From assembly GCA_012064415.1 (NCBI GenBank), contig SSNU01000117.1, positions 145,916 through 209,915 on the forward strand: a stretch of 64,000 bases of DNA, in the 5' to 3' direction. Under the pieces are notes generated by a model. It saw only the letters and a list, made by a program, of their open reading frames with translations. It searched no databases and was not told the DNA's origin. Every line of letters starts with the position of its first letter. The first letter of the stretch is position 1. This DNA is from Gyrodactylus bullatarudis (Eukaryota > Platyhelminthes > Monogenea > Gyrodactylidea > Gyrodactylidae). Positions 1-12,900 of the stretch are shown one piece after another. Made by a program: the position numbers and the translations under genes.

Positions 1-52
1 GGCTTTTAACGTGTTGTAAATATTTAGTCTAATTTTAGGTATTTTATTCTAG

Positions 53-2317
53 ATGGTATGGTCGTCTTCATTCAGTCCTACAAATACCTTGACTTCCTTA
101 TTAATACATGGAGTAAAGATGCTCAATTGATTCAGCTATTTGCAAGGATCTCTGAACTGAAACATGTCTTTTATGAGCCGAAGGAAAGCGCACTTCTACC
201 AAATGTACGTTATAAATATCAATAGTGGTATTAATAATAATAGGTGTTGGAAAATAATACAATTACATTCTACAGATTTACAAACTGACCGTCTATAATT
301 AAATTTCTCTTCTCTTTCTTCTATTTTTGGCAGTAAATTTCCTATCCAAGAATATAATTCAGTCTTTAGCCTTGTCTGATTTAAATTATTTTACCCCTTA
401 CAACGTTCTCAATTTCTCGAGCAGTAGTTTTAACCCTTGCGATACCATAGCTGAATGGGATGATAAAAAACATAATTTTGAAATTCCCATCCACTGGCCA
501 GTAATTTGAAGTTAAATTTCGCCAATTTATTTTGAACAATCAGTTAATGTCAAATTGGATAACTTAACCCTTTCGATGCCGAGACTATTTCACAATTTTT
601 ATAAAAAACAAAATTTAGCTATGAAGATACCAAGTTATTTGGCCAAAAATATTACTAATGCAAGTTCACATTGTGGGCTTCAAATTAAACTTTAATTGAT
701 CCAGAAACCTATCAAACTCGTAGAGTTATAAAGGTTCAAAAAAATTGGAAAATGGACCGAAAGAGTTAAACGTGTCATTCAATCTGACTACAAAACAACC
801 AAGATAGTGAAGATTCAAGGTAAAATTAGAGTTGAAATTTGCTCCACTTTTAATTTAATTCAGAATTCATAGTTCATTGACAAGTTGAATAATTTCGTTG
901 AAAAAGATTCACAAATTTAGGAATTCTACTCTTTTTTGAAAAATATCAATGGCATTCCTATGCCTGACTAGCAAAATTATAGCATGATAGCTAGCTTGGA
1001 TAGTTTGTAATGTACTATCAAAAAAGAATCATGAAAAAAGGTTTTAAAATCAATGGAAAAAGTTGATTTGAACATGGATATCATGGTATCATCGAGAGGG
1101 TTAACCTAGTTGAGCTGTAAATAAAGACGTTGCCAGGAATGAATTATCAGTTAAAGTCTTTTTTATCTATGCTTAATAGGGAGAGGCAAATTTTTTAACA
1201 TCCGGATGTGCAGAGCTCAAAGAGAATTTTTTAACATAAAAAAGCTCCTATTAAACCATTTTAAATTTTGCTTAGATACCCAAAATCGCAAATGAAAATG
1301 TCGATTTTTGAATTAGCACCAACTATTTCCATTGAATTTTTCTACTACAATAGATAAGAATCCAAATTTATATCGATATTTATTTATCTAAATTATTGTA
1401 TCTTATAAGGTTATTGAAAATTATACACAAGAATGTGACAAATCCATTGATCCAAAGTATTCTCACTACAAGCGACGAGGGGCCATCATCTTTTCAGTTA
1501 TTGGCGGTAAACTGTCCGAGGGAATCAACTTCAACGATCATCTAGCCAGAGCTGTCGTCATAATAGGAATGCCTTATCCGAACATAAAATCCCCCCTTGT
1601 GAGTTTCCCAACAGACTAGAGATTTCATATTCTATCTTTTGTAAACTAAACTTATCAGCTTGCTTATTTAGAACCAAATACTTACTCTTCAATCCAATTT
1701 TTCATCAGGAAATCGAATAAGATAGACGTTATATTTCGCCGTTTCTTTTCAGATTCTACCCTGGTTGGCCAAAATTAAAATAAATTAATGGATTTCTCAA
1801 GGGACAGAAAGTGAAGTTAAGGAATCCCCTTGTTCCCCGGACGAGGAATAATTTCCACCAATGGAAGTGCTCATAAATTTATATCTAAACCGGGGTCAAG
1901 TCTGAAGAGACCCAGCGAAATATAACGTTTATCACTCAAATATACGCTGTTTTTTATGAAATTTTCAATCATCCTAGAATATTAAACAAATATCATATTT
2001 CGTGATTGAATGATAGAATTTCCATTGTACAGGTTCAAGAAAAAATAAACTACGACCGTCAAAAGACTTGCACAGATGGCTGGTCACATTTACGCGCAAA
2101 CTGCATGCGATCAATTAATCAGGCCATTGGTAGATCCATTCGTCATGTTAATGATTACGCCGGGGTATTCCTAATTGACGAACGCTTCACTCAAATCCGT
2201 ATCAAAAATATGCTCCCTAGTTGGATACAAAAGTCGATTAGACATGATCTAACTTCAATGGAGAAATGTCAAAATGATTTTAAGCAATTCCTTTCCCTCT
2301 TGAAAGAAAACGACTAG
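53..2317 (+). CDS. DDX11: DDX11/CHL1-like DNA helicase, C-terminal exons (5' part lies outside window)
   Basis: Three exons are readable: 53-204, 1410-1598 and 2033-2317 (TAG stop), all joined in phase 0. The product resembles the second helicase domain of the XPD-like iron-sulfur helicase DDX11/ChlR1, which acts in sister-chromatid cohesion and replication-fork processing. The first exon has '[12 protein letters not shown]', matching the family 'GGVVCFFPSYEYL' block. The second has motif V ('[10 protein letters not shown]') followed by 'MPYPNIKSP'. The third has motif VI ('QAIGRSIRH') and 'LPSWIQKSI' near the C-terminus. The Walker A, Fe-S and DEAH parts must lie upstream of base 1. Introns are 1205 and 434 bases; the first holds a TTAA-flanked miniature element. 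The TTG-initiated reading frame at 327-509 lies inside intron 1 and is not an exon. The match to DDX11 is clearer than to XPD or RTEL1 because of the GINF and NIKSP blocks. Confidence 0.9.
568..765. mobile_element. piggyBac-like miniature element, about 200 bp
   Basis: The element is bounded by TTAA on both sides (564-567 and 766-769). Its ends are imperfect inverted repeats: CCCTTTCGATGCC at the left and, read from the other strand, CTCTTTCGGTCC at the right. TTAA target duplication with a CCC-initial end is the known signature of piggyBac-type elements. It has no coding capacity and sits in an intron of the helicase gene. Confidence 0.55.
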
Positions 2318-2427
2318 AAGCATTTCGTTATATTCTGTCTGCATTGTAGGCATTGATATTTACGATCAGATAGAATTTCTATTCCTGAAAATTCAATAGA
2401 ATGAAGGAAACTTTATTGTATGAAATT

Positions 2428-2433
2428 AATAAA
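2428..2433 (+). terminator. Canonical polyadenylation signal of the DDX11-like gene
   Basis: AATAAA lies about 110 bases after the helicase stop codon in T-rich surroundings. It is the first canonical hexamer downstream, so it probably ends this transcript. Confidence 0.5.
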
Positions 2434-2814
2434 TATGTACAATAATTTCTAGAGATTTTATCCATGTATAAATCAAATCCAATGGTCTTCACGACATCTC
2501 TCTCCTGAATAATACCAGATTTTCGACTGACATCCCATAATCTAGGCCATGAAAATTCTTAGGAACCTTTTTTTCACCCTTAAATTTGGCGAGTAGAGGA
2601 ATCGTTTCTCTCAAGTCTATAATAATCGTTAGTAAACTTTTGTTCTCGAGATAATTTTTTGTTCCTAAATTTAATACAAGTCTGAAAGTAAAAACTATTG
2701 AGTCAATTATCGTATAGTAAATTATACAGGATTTAAAATGGAATCAAAGTATACAATGAAAATTCGATTTTAGGCATTTTTACCTATATTTTAAACTTGA
2801 AATATAAAACTAAT

Positions 2815-3400
2815 CAAAGAGAACCATTCGCGTTATGTTGGGCGTTTTTTTAACTTGACAGTAGAGTAGGCCAAATTTTTCCTAGCCTTGATCTCATTTA
2901 AAGATTATTGAAAACTAAGCATTTTTTCCTATAACGTTTTCGAGATTGTTCTGATATTGAAAATCTCAATTGAAAATGACAATTTTTTGAACACGCGCCA
3001 AGATTTTTTCAATGAATTTTACTACGAGAAAGGACAAAATTGAGATTTTTGAATTGGTTTTGAAACATATTTCAAAAAATTTGAAATTTTCAGAATTCGA
3101 TGAACTGAATTACGATGGGGTTAATTTTCGAAAAAATTGGGACTAAATCTGAGAAAAAATTTCTAGAATGGGGCTAGTTTTAGAATTATTCCCACTTTGG
3201 GGCTACTTTTGGAATTAAGCCCGAATAAAAATAGGGCTTATATTAAAATTTGAATCTTTTTATACCGGTCCTAGAAAATTTGCTAAATTTTGATGCTTTT
3301 AGGAAAAATGGGATTTCTGTATATCAGAACATAAAATAAATTTTCATTTTGATTTTCAAAAATGTGTTTTTCTCGGTTAAAACATCAACTCAAAATTAAT
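2815..3400. repeat. Dispersed repeat, direct copy at 37.74-38.17 kb
   Basis: Blocks containing 'AATGAATTTTACTACGAGAA' and 'AATAGGGCTTAT', then 'GTATATCAGAACAT' and 'TTTCAAAAATGTGTTTTT', occur in the same order at about 37925-38160. The copies differ by substitutions and small indels, so this is an old dispersed family. Shorter pieces of the block recur near 8380 and 38935. No coding sequence was recognised. Confidence 0.6.
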
Positions 3401-4539
3401 CTTCAGTTTAAACTGGTTCCCAATCAAATGTGTAAAAGTGGTAATCAAGTAGACCCTTACTTGATCACTGAGAATTTTCAAAATCAATTCGTTTTAAAAA
3501 TCCCTTATTAACCGAGTTGGTTCTTATTAGACTTTGAGAGTTAGCGGTTCCTCTTCAACCAAATCATTCCCATTATCAGGTTGAATTCGCTTAAACTCAA
3601 TCTCATTGTTTCATCTATCTATAACCAATGAGCGTAGAGCTTTACTCTACCCCCACCCTTTATAAGCTACATTTGGAAAATATACACTTTCCTCGAAATA
3701 AAGAATTTTGAAAAAAAGGGGCTCTTGTTGAAAGATAATAATGATCATTTAGTGAAACTTATCTATTACACAGTTTATTAAATGAGATCTTTGAGTAAGC
3801 TTGTAGAGGAATTTATCAATACAATAATTCTCCAGCTAACGCAAAAAATTATAATGATGACGATGGGAAAGTTTATTCTGGTAACTTTATTAGTCTATCT
3901 TTCTCATAATAGATCTTGAGAAGGAACTTTATTTTTTCTCTGTATCAGATGAGAATAAGTTACAAATGTGAATAGTGGAGAATCCTTTTTCCCAAGAGTA
4001 AACATCATAATTTTTAATAAGCTAAGCTGGAAAATACAACAAGATCAGGAGATGTACGATTCAAGTAATCCTCCTAATCACCATCTTAAGCAAGAAATTA
4101 ACAAGGGAATTTTGAGTAATACTGAAATAAAATTCTTGTGAAGAATGCCTGGAAAATTGTTCGTTTCGAACGGCACATGAAACAATTAAAATCTTAAAAT
4201 TCAGTGGTAAAAAAATGACAATTACAGGTGAGAACCGTATAATACGTTCCGTATTTGTAGAGTGTAAAACTACACCTTCATTCATTTGTGTACATTTGTC
4301 TATTTTCACAGTTTTTCAATAAATAAATAATAAGAGGAAAATTACAGGTGACCAATACATTTCTAAATTTAGTTACATCTTTTCTTAACTTGAAAATCGA
4401 TATGGTGTTTTTCTTGATTTGTCTTCACTAGTTTACCCCAAAGAATAAAAATAAACCTTGAAATGCATTTTATTAAGAAGAGTAAAACAATAACTTTTTA
4501 AATATCTACCGTTTTTTCCCCAAGGTTCTACTACTATTG

Positions 4540-5548
4540 GCCTTCTTCTTTTTAATCATTGTTTCGCTGATATCCAGCTCCCTCAGGATAATGAGGGTGT
4601 CCTCTTGAAATATGCCGAAAATCTAAAATTCGTTTTCAGATTTAATAATGTCTCAAAAATTGATATCAAGTTAAATCAAAACATTTCTCTTCTCAAAGAT
4701 TCCCTTGAGACAATGAGACTCCATATTTGTAGAAATAAATGCAAATTCAGTTGGACTGCCTACAACCCTCTCGGAATCACTTCTACTTCCTGGAGAAACT
4801 GTCTGGTTTACTTTGGACCTAGGTATTAGTGTTGAATAAGATTTAGAAATTGATCCTTTTCTTATTTATCTAGGTTTAAATCTTTTATTAAATTTAGTTT
4901 TTACAATTCTTTTGATAAAATAACAAAAAGTGCTAGTCAACGAGCTTACAAATGATTTCAAAATAGTGTTACATTTTAAAGAAAGAAGAAAGATATCAAC
5001 ATCATTAACATTGGAATTACAAAAATCAATGAAATACTAAGAGAATATGGACCAAGTCCAAACAGATTTGACTTGACTGATCACTATAAGGAAATTATAA
5101 CAAAATTCATTGGTCGACTCATTCATGTCCACAAATGCATAAAGACTGATGGAATGAAAACACTTCGAAGTTTATGCAAGACCAGTTATTGAATATTGTC
5201 CAGCGGTATGGAATCCTAGAAAATGATCGAAAAAAATTCAATCTGCACGATTCAATTTTTATATATCAAATATCAATGTATCAATATCAAACTGAACTAA
5301 ACTCTCCGAAAAAGTCTCTTAGACTTAGAAGAGAGCTGAAATCATTAACCCTTATCAAATCATCCCCTATGGTAAGCTCTAACCGCCAAGGATTACGCTA
5401 TAATATTCCAGAATTTGGCAACCTAAAATTGCTGGCAATATTCAATAAATGTATAAACATATTTAAAAATCTCAATAGATCTATCAAAAACCTAAGCTTG
5501 AATAAATTCAGAAATGAACTCAAGAATAAATTAATGTACTCAGAATAA
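4540..5548 (+). pseudogene. Degenerate non-LTR retrotransposon (LINE) reverse-transcriptase tail
   Basis: Several broken frames on the plus strand read like the C-terminal third of a LINE RT. The clearest is 'RPVIEYCPAVWNPRK' near 5180-5230, the typical '(V)RP.LEY.SPVWNP' block after the RT palm. It is followed in another frame (5174-5548) by 'SLRLRRELKSL' and 'LNKFRNELKNKL', similar in layout to LINE tails. Upstream, 4605-4829 holds 'DSLETMRLHICRNKCKFSW', resembling the '..W...NV.KC..' thumb region. Stops and frameshifts separate the pieces. Clade (CR1/Jockey-like) is not resolved. The minus-strand frame at 5398-5715 is a shadow. Confidence 0.65.
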
Positions 5549-5549
5549 T

Positions 5550-7530
5550 ATGAAGAACCATTTATGTTTACAGATATAACATATGTATTACTAAATATAA
5601 AAACTATTTCTATACAGAAATTAAATTTTAAATTCCCACTCGATTTAAGAGATTTTGGGTAATCACTATCTTTTAATCTTTTAAGTCTGACTAGGTTATT
5701 TCTGTGACATAACACTTGTATTATTAATTACTCTGTTCACTACAGTAGTTCGATAGGGCATCTAATTCAATCTCATAGAACAAGCAGAAATCTTTATTCT
5801 ATATCATTAAGAAAGAGTTTGAAAAATTAAATCTATTTTTCTAATGGAATTGACAATTGCTTTGAATAAATTGCGAACACACTTTACTAGAGTTGGTTGA
5901 TATGAATTTTTTCTGAAATTGCTTTTTTTCATCAAGAATTCGAATTAGGAATTCGTTTTTAGGAATCCAGATCAAGTTGTCTACGTTTAAGAAAAGTAAA
6001 GTTATTTTTCAAAATTCTATTTCACACCAAATTCCCACCTTTTTTTATCTCTGAGCTGAACATTTTTATTGTTTCAAAAGTCTGAGTATGATCACAAGAA
6101 GTTCTTCAGCATCAAAATTAGACAAGAAAGCATCGAATTTCGGCATTAAATTCTCGACCATTTCCGAAGGATTTTGAACTATCGAAATTTGACTGATTTT
6201 CGACCAATGAAAACGATGATCAAGAAATTGAAATTCAACTCCAAATCGATAATGAGGCAAAGAATTAGATCACCTAAAATCAATGAATATTTTTAGCTTG
6301 AATTTTAAAAATTAGGATTTTGGCGCCAAACTGAAATTTGGAAAATTACCATAATTTTCATTAAAAAAATTTTTTTCAGAATTTTTTTCTTCAAACCGTA
6401 AAAGGGAGCAACATGAGTAGGATTCGAGAAAATCAAAGTTTCTTTAAAAGATTCCCAACCTCATATCAACCAACTTTAGTCTTGGATAAATTAAAACTTT
6501 GTAAACCCTGCTGCAAGAGGACTGGTAGACGGAATTTGACATTGCAAGACGGAATCAATATCTTTTTTGAATGAGAATCCAAGATCTAGTTCAACAGAAA
6601 TCCAGCAGCTTCTTGTTTTACTAAAAGTTGATCATTCTGCTTTAACTGTAATGAATATTTTTTTATTAATTACTGGGGGAAAGTTGGAAAAATACGGAAT
6701 GTCTTGAATCTGTAACAATTTCATTTGACAATTTCCTGTATCCTAAAGTATCAAATATTTTTCTTTCTTTATCTTTCTATCAAAGTCTGAAATTTTTCAA
6801 GATTTATTGCACACGAGATTAGATGTTTATAGAATCATTTAGAGCCAGTGAACCTTCCAAAAAAAACCCATATCGATTTTTGTGTATTTCGGAAACTGTT
6901 AAAAGTTAAGTAAATTCATAAATAAAAAAACATTTCTGGCAACTTTAATCTTACTAAACACCACTTTCCTCATTCATTCGGCTGAGAATTCAATTTTCTA
7001 TCGACTGATCTAAAAATCGAATTGTTTTGATTTTCAAAAATTTATACCAGGACATTAATAAACCTACTTCATAGTGCAATGTCAAGTTATTTATTCGTTA
7101 AATAATGCAAATGAATAGGACAGACCCTTTGTTGATTGACTGCTGGAACAATTTTATTCAAATCATAAAAACTTCATATCTAGCTGAATGGTAGCTGAAA
7201 TTCCCGTTAAAGTACATATTGCTGTATTTGAAAATTAATTTTCCTTACAAATTCAGCGGGAAGAAGGGGGAAATTAATCTATAGCACAGAGAATTGATTA
7301 CATCGAATTATTATTACATTCTGCTTGAATGCCTATTGTTTTTTTTCATTTTTCGAATGGAGAAACACTGTTTTAGATAACCAGTCGACTGTTTTGTAAC
7401 ATATATTCAGTCTATTCATAGATATACAGTTCTGACAGAAATTCTAACCGATTATCGAATATTCCTGTTAATAACTAAATACAGTTTACTTTCGGATTAT
7501 GAAAAGTGTCAGGAAGTATACAAACTCTTA
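5550..7530. other. AT-rich non-coding stretch
   Basis: No gene is supported here. A minus-strand frame at 6066-6260 has no splice context or recognisable domain and is probably chance. The DNA has short A/T runs and no clear inverted-repeat element. Confidence 0.5.
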
Positions 7531-7537
7531 TTTATCA

Positions 7538-7861
7538 CTAGAAATATTTCGTTATAGGTGCTTAGGTAATATATCCCACAGGACGAGTGGATTGAGCATT
7601 GGACTGCAATGCGAGAGGTCCTAGGTTCAAATCCCAGGTTGTGGCATACTGACGAGTCGAAAAGAGGATGAAACGCGCGTATATGTCTACCATTTATGTA
7701 TACTTGAATTATTTCTAAATGCTTTGTGAGTTTCTTTCGTACCAGTCTCGGTGGGATCCATTAGTAAGCTGTAACATTCAGCGACATGGGCTAATCCATT
7801 ACCAAATAAGACGTTCCCTGTGGGATATATTACCTAAGCACCTAGAACGAAATATTTCTAG
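7538..7861. mobile_element. Small TIR element enclosing a tRNA-like sequence
   Basis: About 45 bases at the left (starting CTAGAAATATTTCGTTATAG) are repeated inverted at 7816-7861, with a few mismatches. Between the arms, next to the left one, is a tRNA-like stretch (7578-7650). No clear target duplication was found. The frame at 7719-7934 crosses the right arm and is not a gene. It could be a MITE that captured a tRNA or a tRNA-derived SINE. Confidence 0.55.
7578..7650 (+). tRNA. tRNA-like pseudogene or SINE head (Cys-like)
   Basis: A perfect B-box-like GGTTCAAATCC is preceded by 'GGACTGCAAT', which could place a GCA anticodon in a seven-base loop. The ends (CCACAG and TTGTGG) can pair as an acceptor stem. 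The anticodon stem pairs badly, so a functional tRNA is unlikely. Confidence 0.35.
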
Positions 7862-8744
7862 TAACCTTTGTAAGTATAGGTGCTGGACTATTCAATTCTT
7901 ATTTATCATTCCATCTGTTCTGAAAACCATTTGAAAAAAACTCTTGAAACCTTAAAGAAAAAATTCTTAGATGAATCTAGAATTCTAAATTTTTAGTCTG
8001 ATTCTGTCTTTGAAGGGAACTGTGAAAGATTCCAAAATTACATGAGTTTACTTACTAAATAGTCAGAATATCTTTTATTTAGAACGTAATAGTATTTATA
8101 ACACTGTAGTTTTTGTTATTGCATGAAGAAAAATGCATTTAAAAACTATACATTAATTTCTGATACGACTGCAGTAAAGGATTTTTTAAAAATGAAAATC
8201 AATCAATTAAAGTCATCTCCAACAAATTTTTAAACCTATTTTAAAAACCTACTCAAATGATAATAATACTATGAGCTCTTAACATTATTTTATATAAGAT
8301 CAAGTATCTAAATGCTTGTCTGTGATAATATTCAAGTTTAAAGGTTAGACATTTTTAAAAATGCCGCTAGATTTTCAATGAATTTTTACTACGTTTTCAC
8401 TAAAATTTCGAACATCTTTTTTAATTGTTAAGGCTTCAAGGGTTTTCTCAATGAAAATAGTATTTAATCATGTTTGGATCGTTTCTGTATTTTTATTCCA
8501 CTTTGCAATATGGGTAATGCACGAGTATGCAAACGAATTTTCAGTTATTTTAGATCTCACACATCATTGTAGTAGATGATTTTTTAATCACAATTCTAAT
8601 ACGACTACTTTATAGTAGAGGCTCGATTATATTTTATCGAGTTGGTCTTTTTTATATACAATTATTAGAGAATTCACTGTAATTTATTAATAATAAATTA
8701 TTATACTACTAAAAAGAAAAACCAAAAACTTGAATAACAATTAT

Positions 8745-8818
8745 GCCTTGTCCGAGAATCGAACCTAATATTGCTTGCAATCACTCAGCAATTTAATTCA
8801 ACTTTCGGTGCTATCCTA
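8745..8818 (-). tRNA. Degenerate tRNA-like sequence
   Basis: On the minus strand a B-box-like GGTTCGATTCT follows 'GAGTGATTGCAAGC', again Cys-like. The A-box region is poor. It is best read as a tRNA pseudogene or SINE remnant. Confidence 0.3.
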
Positions 8819-8995
8819 ACTAATTTGATTTTCATCAACAGTTCTTACTAGATGTTTTACCACACATTAAGAACGTCATGTTTTTACCAATCTCCTTATA
8901 AATTTGACCCTTGAAACGTTCTGAAACTACCTGTTAACCTTGAGACTATCAAGAGTAACAAGGTTAATAAATAATGACCCAATTAACCTAAGTTA

Positions 8996-9436
8996 TTCTC
9001 GATGAATTCATGTTTTTCACAAAAATCTCATTTTTTCATCAAGATATCGTAATTTTTGTACACTTTTACTGATTTGAGAAAAAAAATTTTGAAAAAAGTT
9101 TATTTTGGAAAATTTTAGAGACGTTTTAAAATTCGAGATGGCACGATTTATTAGTTTTTTAAAACTTTCTTTGTCTATTGATGATCCTGAAAAATAACGT
9201 TCAACTCCTCTCAGACCTTGCAATCAACAAAAAATTTAAGTTTAAAAAGACTAAAAAATCGCGCCATCTCGAATTTTAAAACGTCTCTAAAATTTTCCAA
9301 AATAAACTTTCTTTCTCATATCAGTAAAAGTGTTATATATATCAGTTACCAAAAAATCTTTCAAAAATTTCGATACCTTGATGAAAAATGAGATTTCTTT
9401 TAAAATCATGAATTCCCAAATTCATCGAGAATAGCT
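8996..9436. mobile_element. Palindromic element, family F (copy 1)
   Basis: The two halves are imperfect inverted copies around about 9180. Ends read TTCTCGATGAATTC at the left and its complement, GAATTC...TCATCGAGAA, at the right. Internal landmarks are 'CGAGATGGC', 'CCTCTCAGACCTTG' and 'CTGAAAAATAACGTT', which recur in the copies at 20.2-20.6 and 47.7-48.4 kb. The minus-strand frame at 9017-9223 lies within it and is not a gene. Sequence to the right (to about 9560) is shared with 20.25-20.39 kb in inverse orientation. Confidence 0.7.
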
Positions 9437-9994
9437 GTATATTACAACTTGTAATTTACGAGGCTCAAATTCTCTTGATAAAACAAGCTTATGGGAATTT
9501 TATACAACATAAAATGATCTATTCCCGAACGGCACCTGCTTACTTTTTCTAGCTTTCATAAATGATAACCAAAGAAATATTTTTAATACAGAATAGAAAC
9601 TAAGGATCTCTACATACTACATAGCTACTCAAGTACACATTTCAATATGATTGAGTGTTTACCTTATTTCTGGCAAGGATAATAAAAATAATATTTTATT
9701 TATGTAAATTATTAATAATGATAGTGAAAATTGTATAAACTATTTTTTTCTGAGAGAAAAAATAAATTTTCTATCTTATTCCTGATTGGTCTGGACAGGA
9801 TGGACCAACCAGAGTGCTTCAACAAAATTTACTACTAAAGTGAACGCAAGACGAGAATTTTCAAGTACGCAGTTTTTGGTTTTCTTCAGGCAACCTTGGA
9901 CATTTATTTATGGAATATATTTCATAGGGGCTCAGAAAATAAATTACACCTATTTAAATATCAGTTCAGTAGAAGTGTAGATCAAAAGTTAGCC

Positions 9995-12900
9995 ATGGAT
10001 ATTTCACATTCTGACCAGAAACAGGTGAGTATTTTTTGATTGCTCCTCTATTGCTATTGTGTTCTCATATTGCTCAAAATCATACTAGAAACTACAATTA
10101 TCAAGGTATTTAAAACAACAAAAAAACATGGTTATGTGAAATTTCAACAAAGCATTTTAAAATCTTATCCTAGTTCTGAGATGTGCCGATTTTTTTCAGA
10201 TTTTGTTATTGAACAGGAATACCGTCGTGTGAGAATATTGAAAACAAAAACAAATATCTTTGAACACAGGTGATACATTGGGGAAGGAAAAAATTGAACT
10301 CAATTTTAAATGAGATGTAGCCATGAACTAAAGCGAAAGTTGAATAAATAAATCAACCGGAGAAAAATTTAAATTTTATCCTTTTGAATCAAGATAATTC
10401 AAATTGAATAAATTATTCAGATAATAATACTGGCATTGTATTCAGATTTTAAAAACCTTCTCAAATGATAATAATAATAGTATCTAAATGCTTGTCTGTG
10501 ATTAAAGATCAGACTTTTTCATTAAAATTTCGAACATCTTTTCTGCTGATATGGCTTCAAGTGCTTTTTCAAATTTTGTTATTCCCCTCTGTCTACAAGA
10601 GAATTTAAGGAAAATGGGTATTTTAGATCTCACACATCATTGTTACCAAAATTATATGTGGAAATTTCACGTAAAACTTTGACTTAATAAAAGGTCGAAA
10701 TTCGTTTCATCTCTTATTCAGAATAGATCTTCGTAGATTTGATTCATGATTGAAATTTTTATTGAAAACTTTCCAATTTATTCACTGCCTTAGGATAGAT
10801 CAGATTAGATATTTGTTTTCATATTGAATTCCTTTTTATTCAGGAAATAAATCTACTGGCTGTTAAAAAAACAGTTTATTTTGTAAAGTGTTTATCTTCC
10901 AATTTTCTGGATATCCATTAAAATATTCGCAGGTTTCACTAGATTCATGATTGAAATTTTTATTGAACAGCCTAAAAGATATGGAATATTCATAAAAAAT
11001 GATAAGAACTACTTAAAATTGAGTCTTGGCAGGTATAACTCAATCTATTAAGTTATCTTCTATGCTTTGAAATAGGCAAATAAATTCATTTGAGTAAATT
11101 TCTGAGAAAATCTGAATAAAAAGAGAAATAAATACATTCAACCTTTAGACCCGATTTGTAACGTATTCCGCTCGGAATATCGCGGAGAAATCAATCATAG
11201 AACATCAATTGATCTATAGAGAACAGATATAAAATCATTTTCTCATGATTCTGAAATACATGATGATGTTATTTATTATAGCTTGAATAAATTTTATTCA
11301 CTTGGACAATTTTTTAGGAAAACCACTCCCTGATTTTATAACAGACTAGACACAAAGTTCTAAAGGTTCTATAGTACAAGTGTTTATGGCGGCTTTTGTT
11401 GTGATTTTTACTTGACGTTCCACTCCTTGAGTATTCAAAGGAACATGATCAAATTCTTGGTCAGTTCACTGTAAGCGATAGAACTTCATGAATAGATGTG
11501 TTAAAGTTTATCATATCAAACTAGTTTTCGAAAGCAATAAGCTGAAGTCGGGCATCTGGACCACGGAAGTTATCTTTCAATCATCCTCCAAAAAGCTGTT
11601 TCTCTGAATAGTCGCCAAAGCTTTGGTTTTAAGAATTCCTTCTCTGAAAACCTGGAATTCACGTGAGCATCGAGCATGTCACGAATGTTCAATGCACTGG
11701 TCTTAACCTGTTTTTTCACACATTCAGTTGAATAATTATTAACTGAATTTAGCGAAAATTTAAAACTAATTTGTTGCTAAATCTTTGAATGAAGAAAACC
11801 ATCTTCGAATAATAGGGGGAAATTTTTATGAGACATGATATCTTCGGATACGAGTTGTTATGACCTGGAATTCTATAATATGTGAATAATTTAGAAATGA
11901 ATGATAAAAATCATTGAGCTTTTTATCGGAAATTTAAAAAACGGCCTTATTTATATATGTGAAGGTATCATTAAATCAAAAAACTTTTTCAAACCATAAA
12001 TCTGTTTTAAAGAAACTGAAAATAATTTATTGACCACTTTTCTGAAAAAAAACTAATATTTTTATGACTTATGAAGCTACAATGTTTCATTGAAAAGTTA
12101 CGACAATTTGAAAGGGACTCGTTTTTGTAAAAATAAAAAAAACGTTTTTTTTGAAAAACCACTTGCATGAATCGAAGAGAAGAAAGAAACTTTTACCATA
12201 CCCTTGAATGAATCTCTTGAAATAATAATTTTAGCCGGTTTCAAGGTCATTTCTTAGGCCAATAACTCCTGAAAAAAATTGCATATTCCTCATCAGCGTA
12301 TTCTGAAATCGTACAATTTTCCAATTTCAACGATGTAAATTTTCTTAGGGTTAATTGAAAAGCTCTGCATTTAGTCTACAGTGTCTTCTTCAACTTTTGT
12401 TGGGAAGTATTCTCAAGACTTTTGACACCGTGTACTTTGCAGTGTTGAAACAGGATACAAACAAACTGTATTGATTTTAATCTCAAAGAATAATATTGAT
12501 TAGAATATTATTGTTATTGAATTTTGAGAATAGGCAATTTTATCTATAGAATAGAGAGCAGTATTTTTTTATTTGTTAATCAAGATTCAATCTATACTTC
12601 CAGATTCGGGAAAATTCTATAAAATGAGTTTTCAAAATGATTTTAACTGACAGAAATTTTTTCTAAAGATAATTTGAAAATCTTAACTGTTTAGAATAAC
12701 TTCTTTCGTGGATCTACACCTAGTTAATATGAAGATGGGAATTTATGGTTTTTACAAAATTCACAATTTTTTCATCAAGAAATCAAATTTGATCAAAATT
12801 TTTTGGAATCTAGATCATGAGACCCTCTTTCACGATACGGAGAAAAAAAATTTAGAAAAAATCAATTTTTAAGAAAAATACGGCAAACTCAAAATCTTGA

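Noticed and set aside
327..509. 60-residue frame in the first helicase intron
   Set aside because: It starts with TTG, has no domain, and lies between two helicase exons that join in phase without it.
5398..5715. 105-residue minus-strand frame
   Set aside because: It is antisense to the LINE relic, whose plus-strand motifs explain the region.
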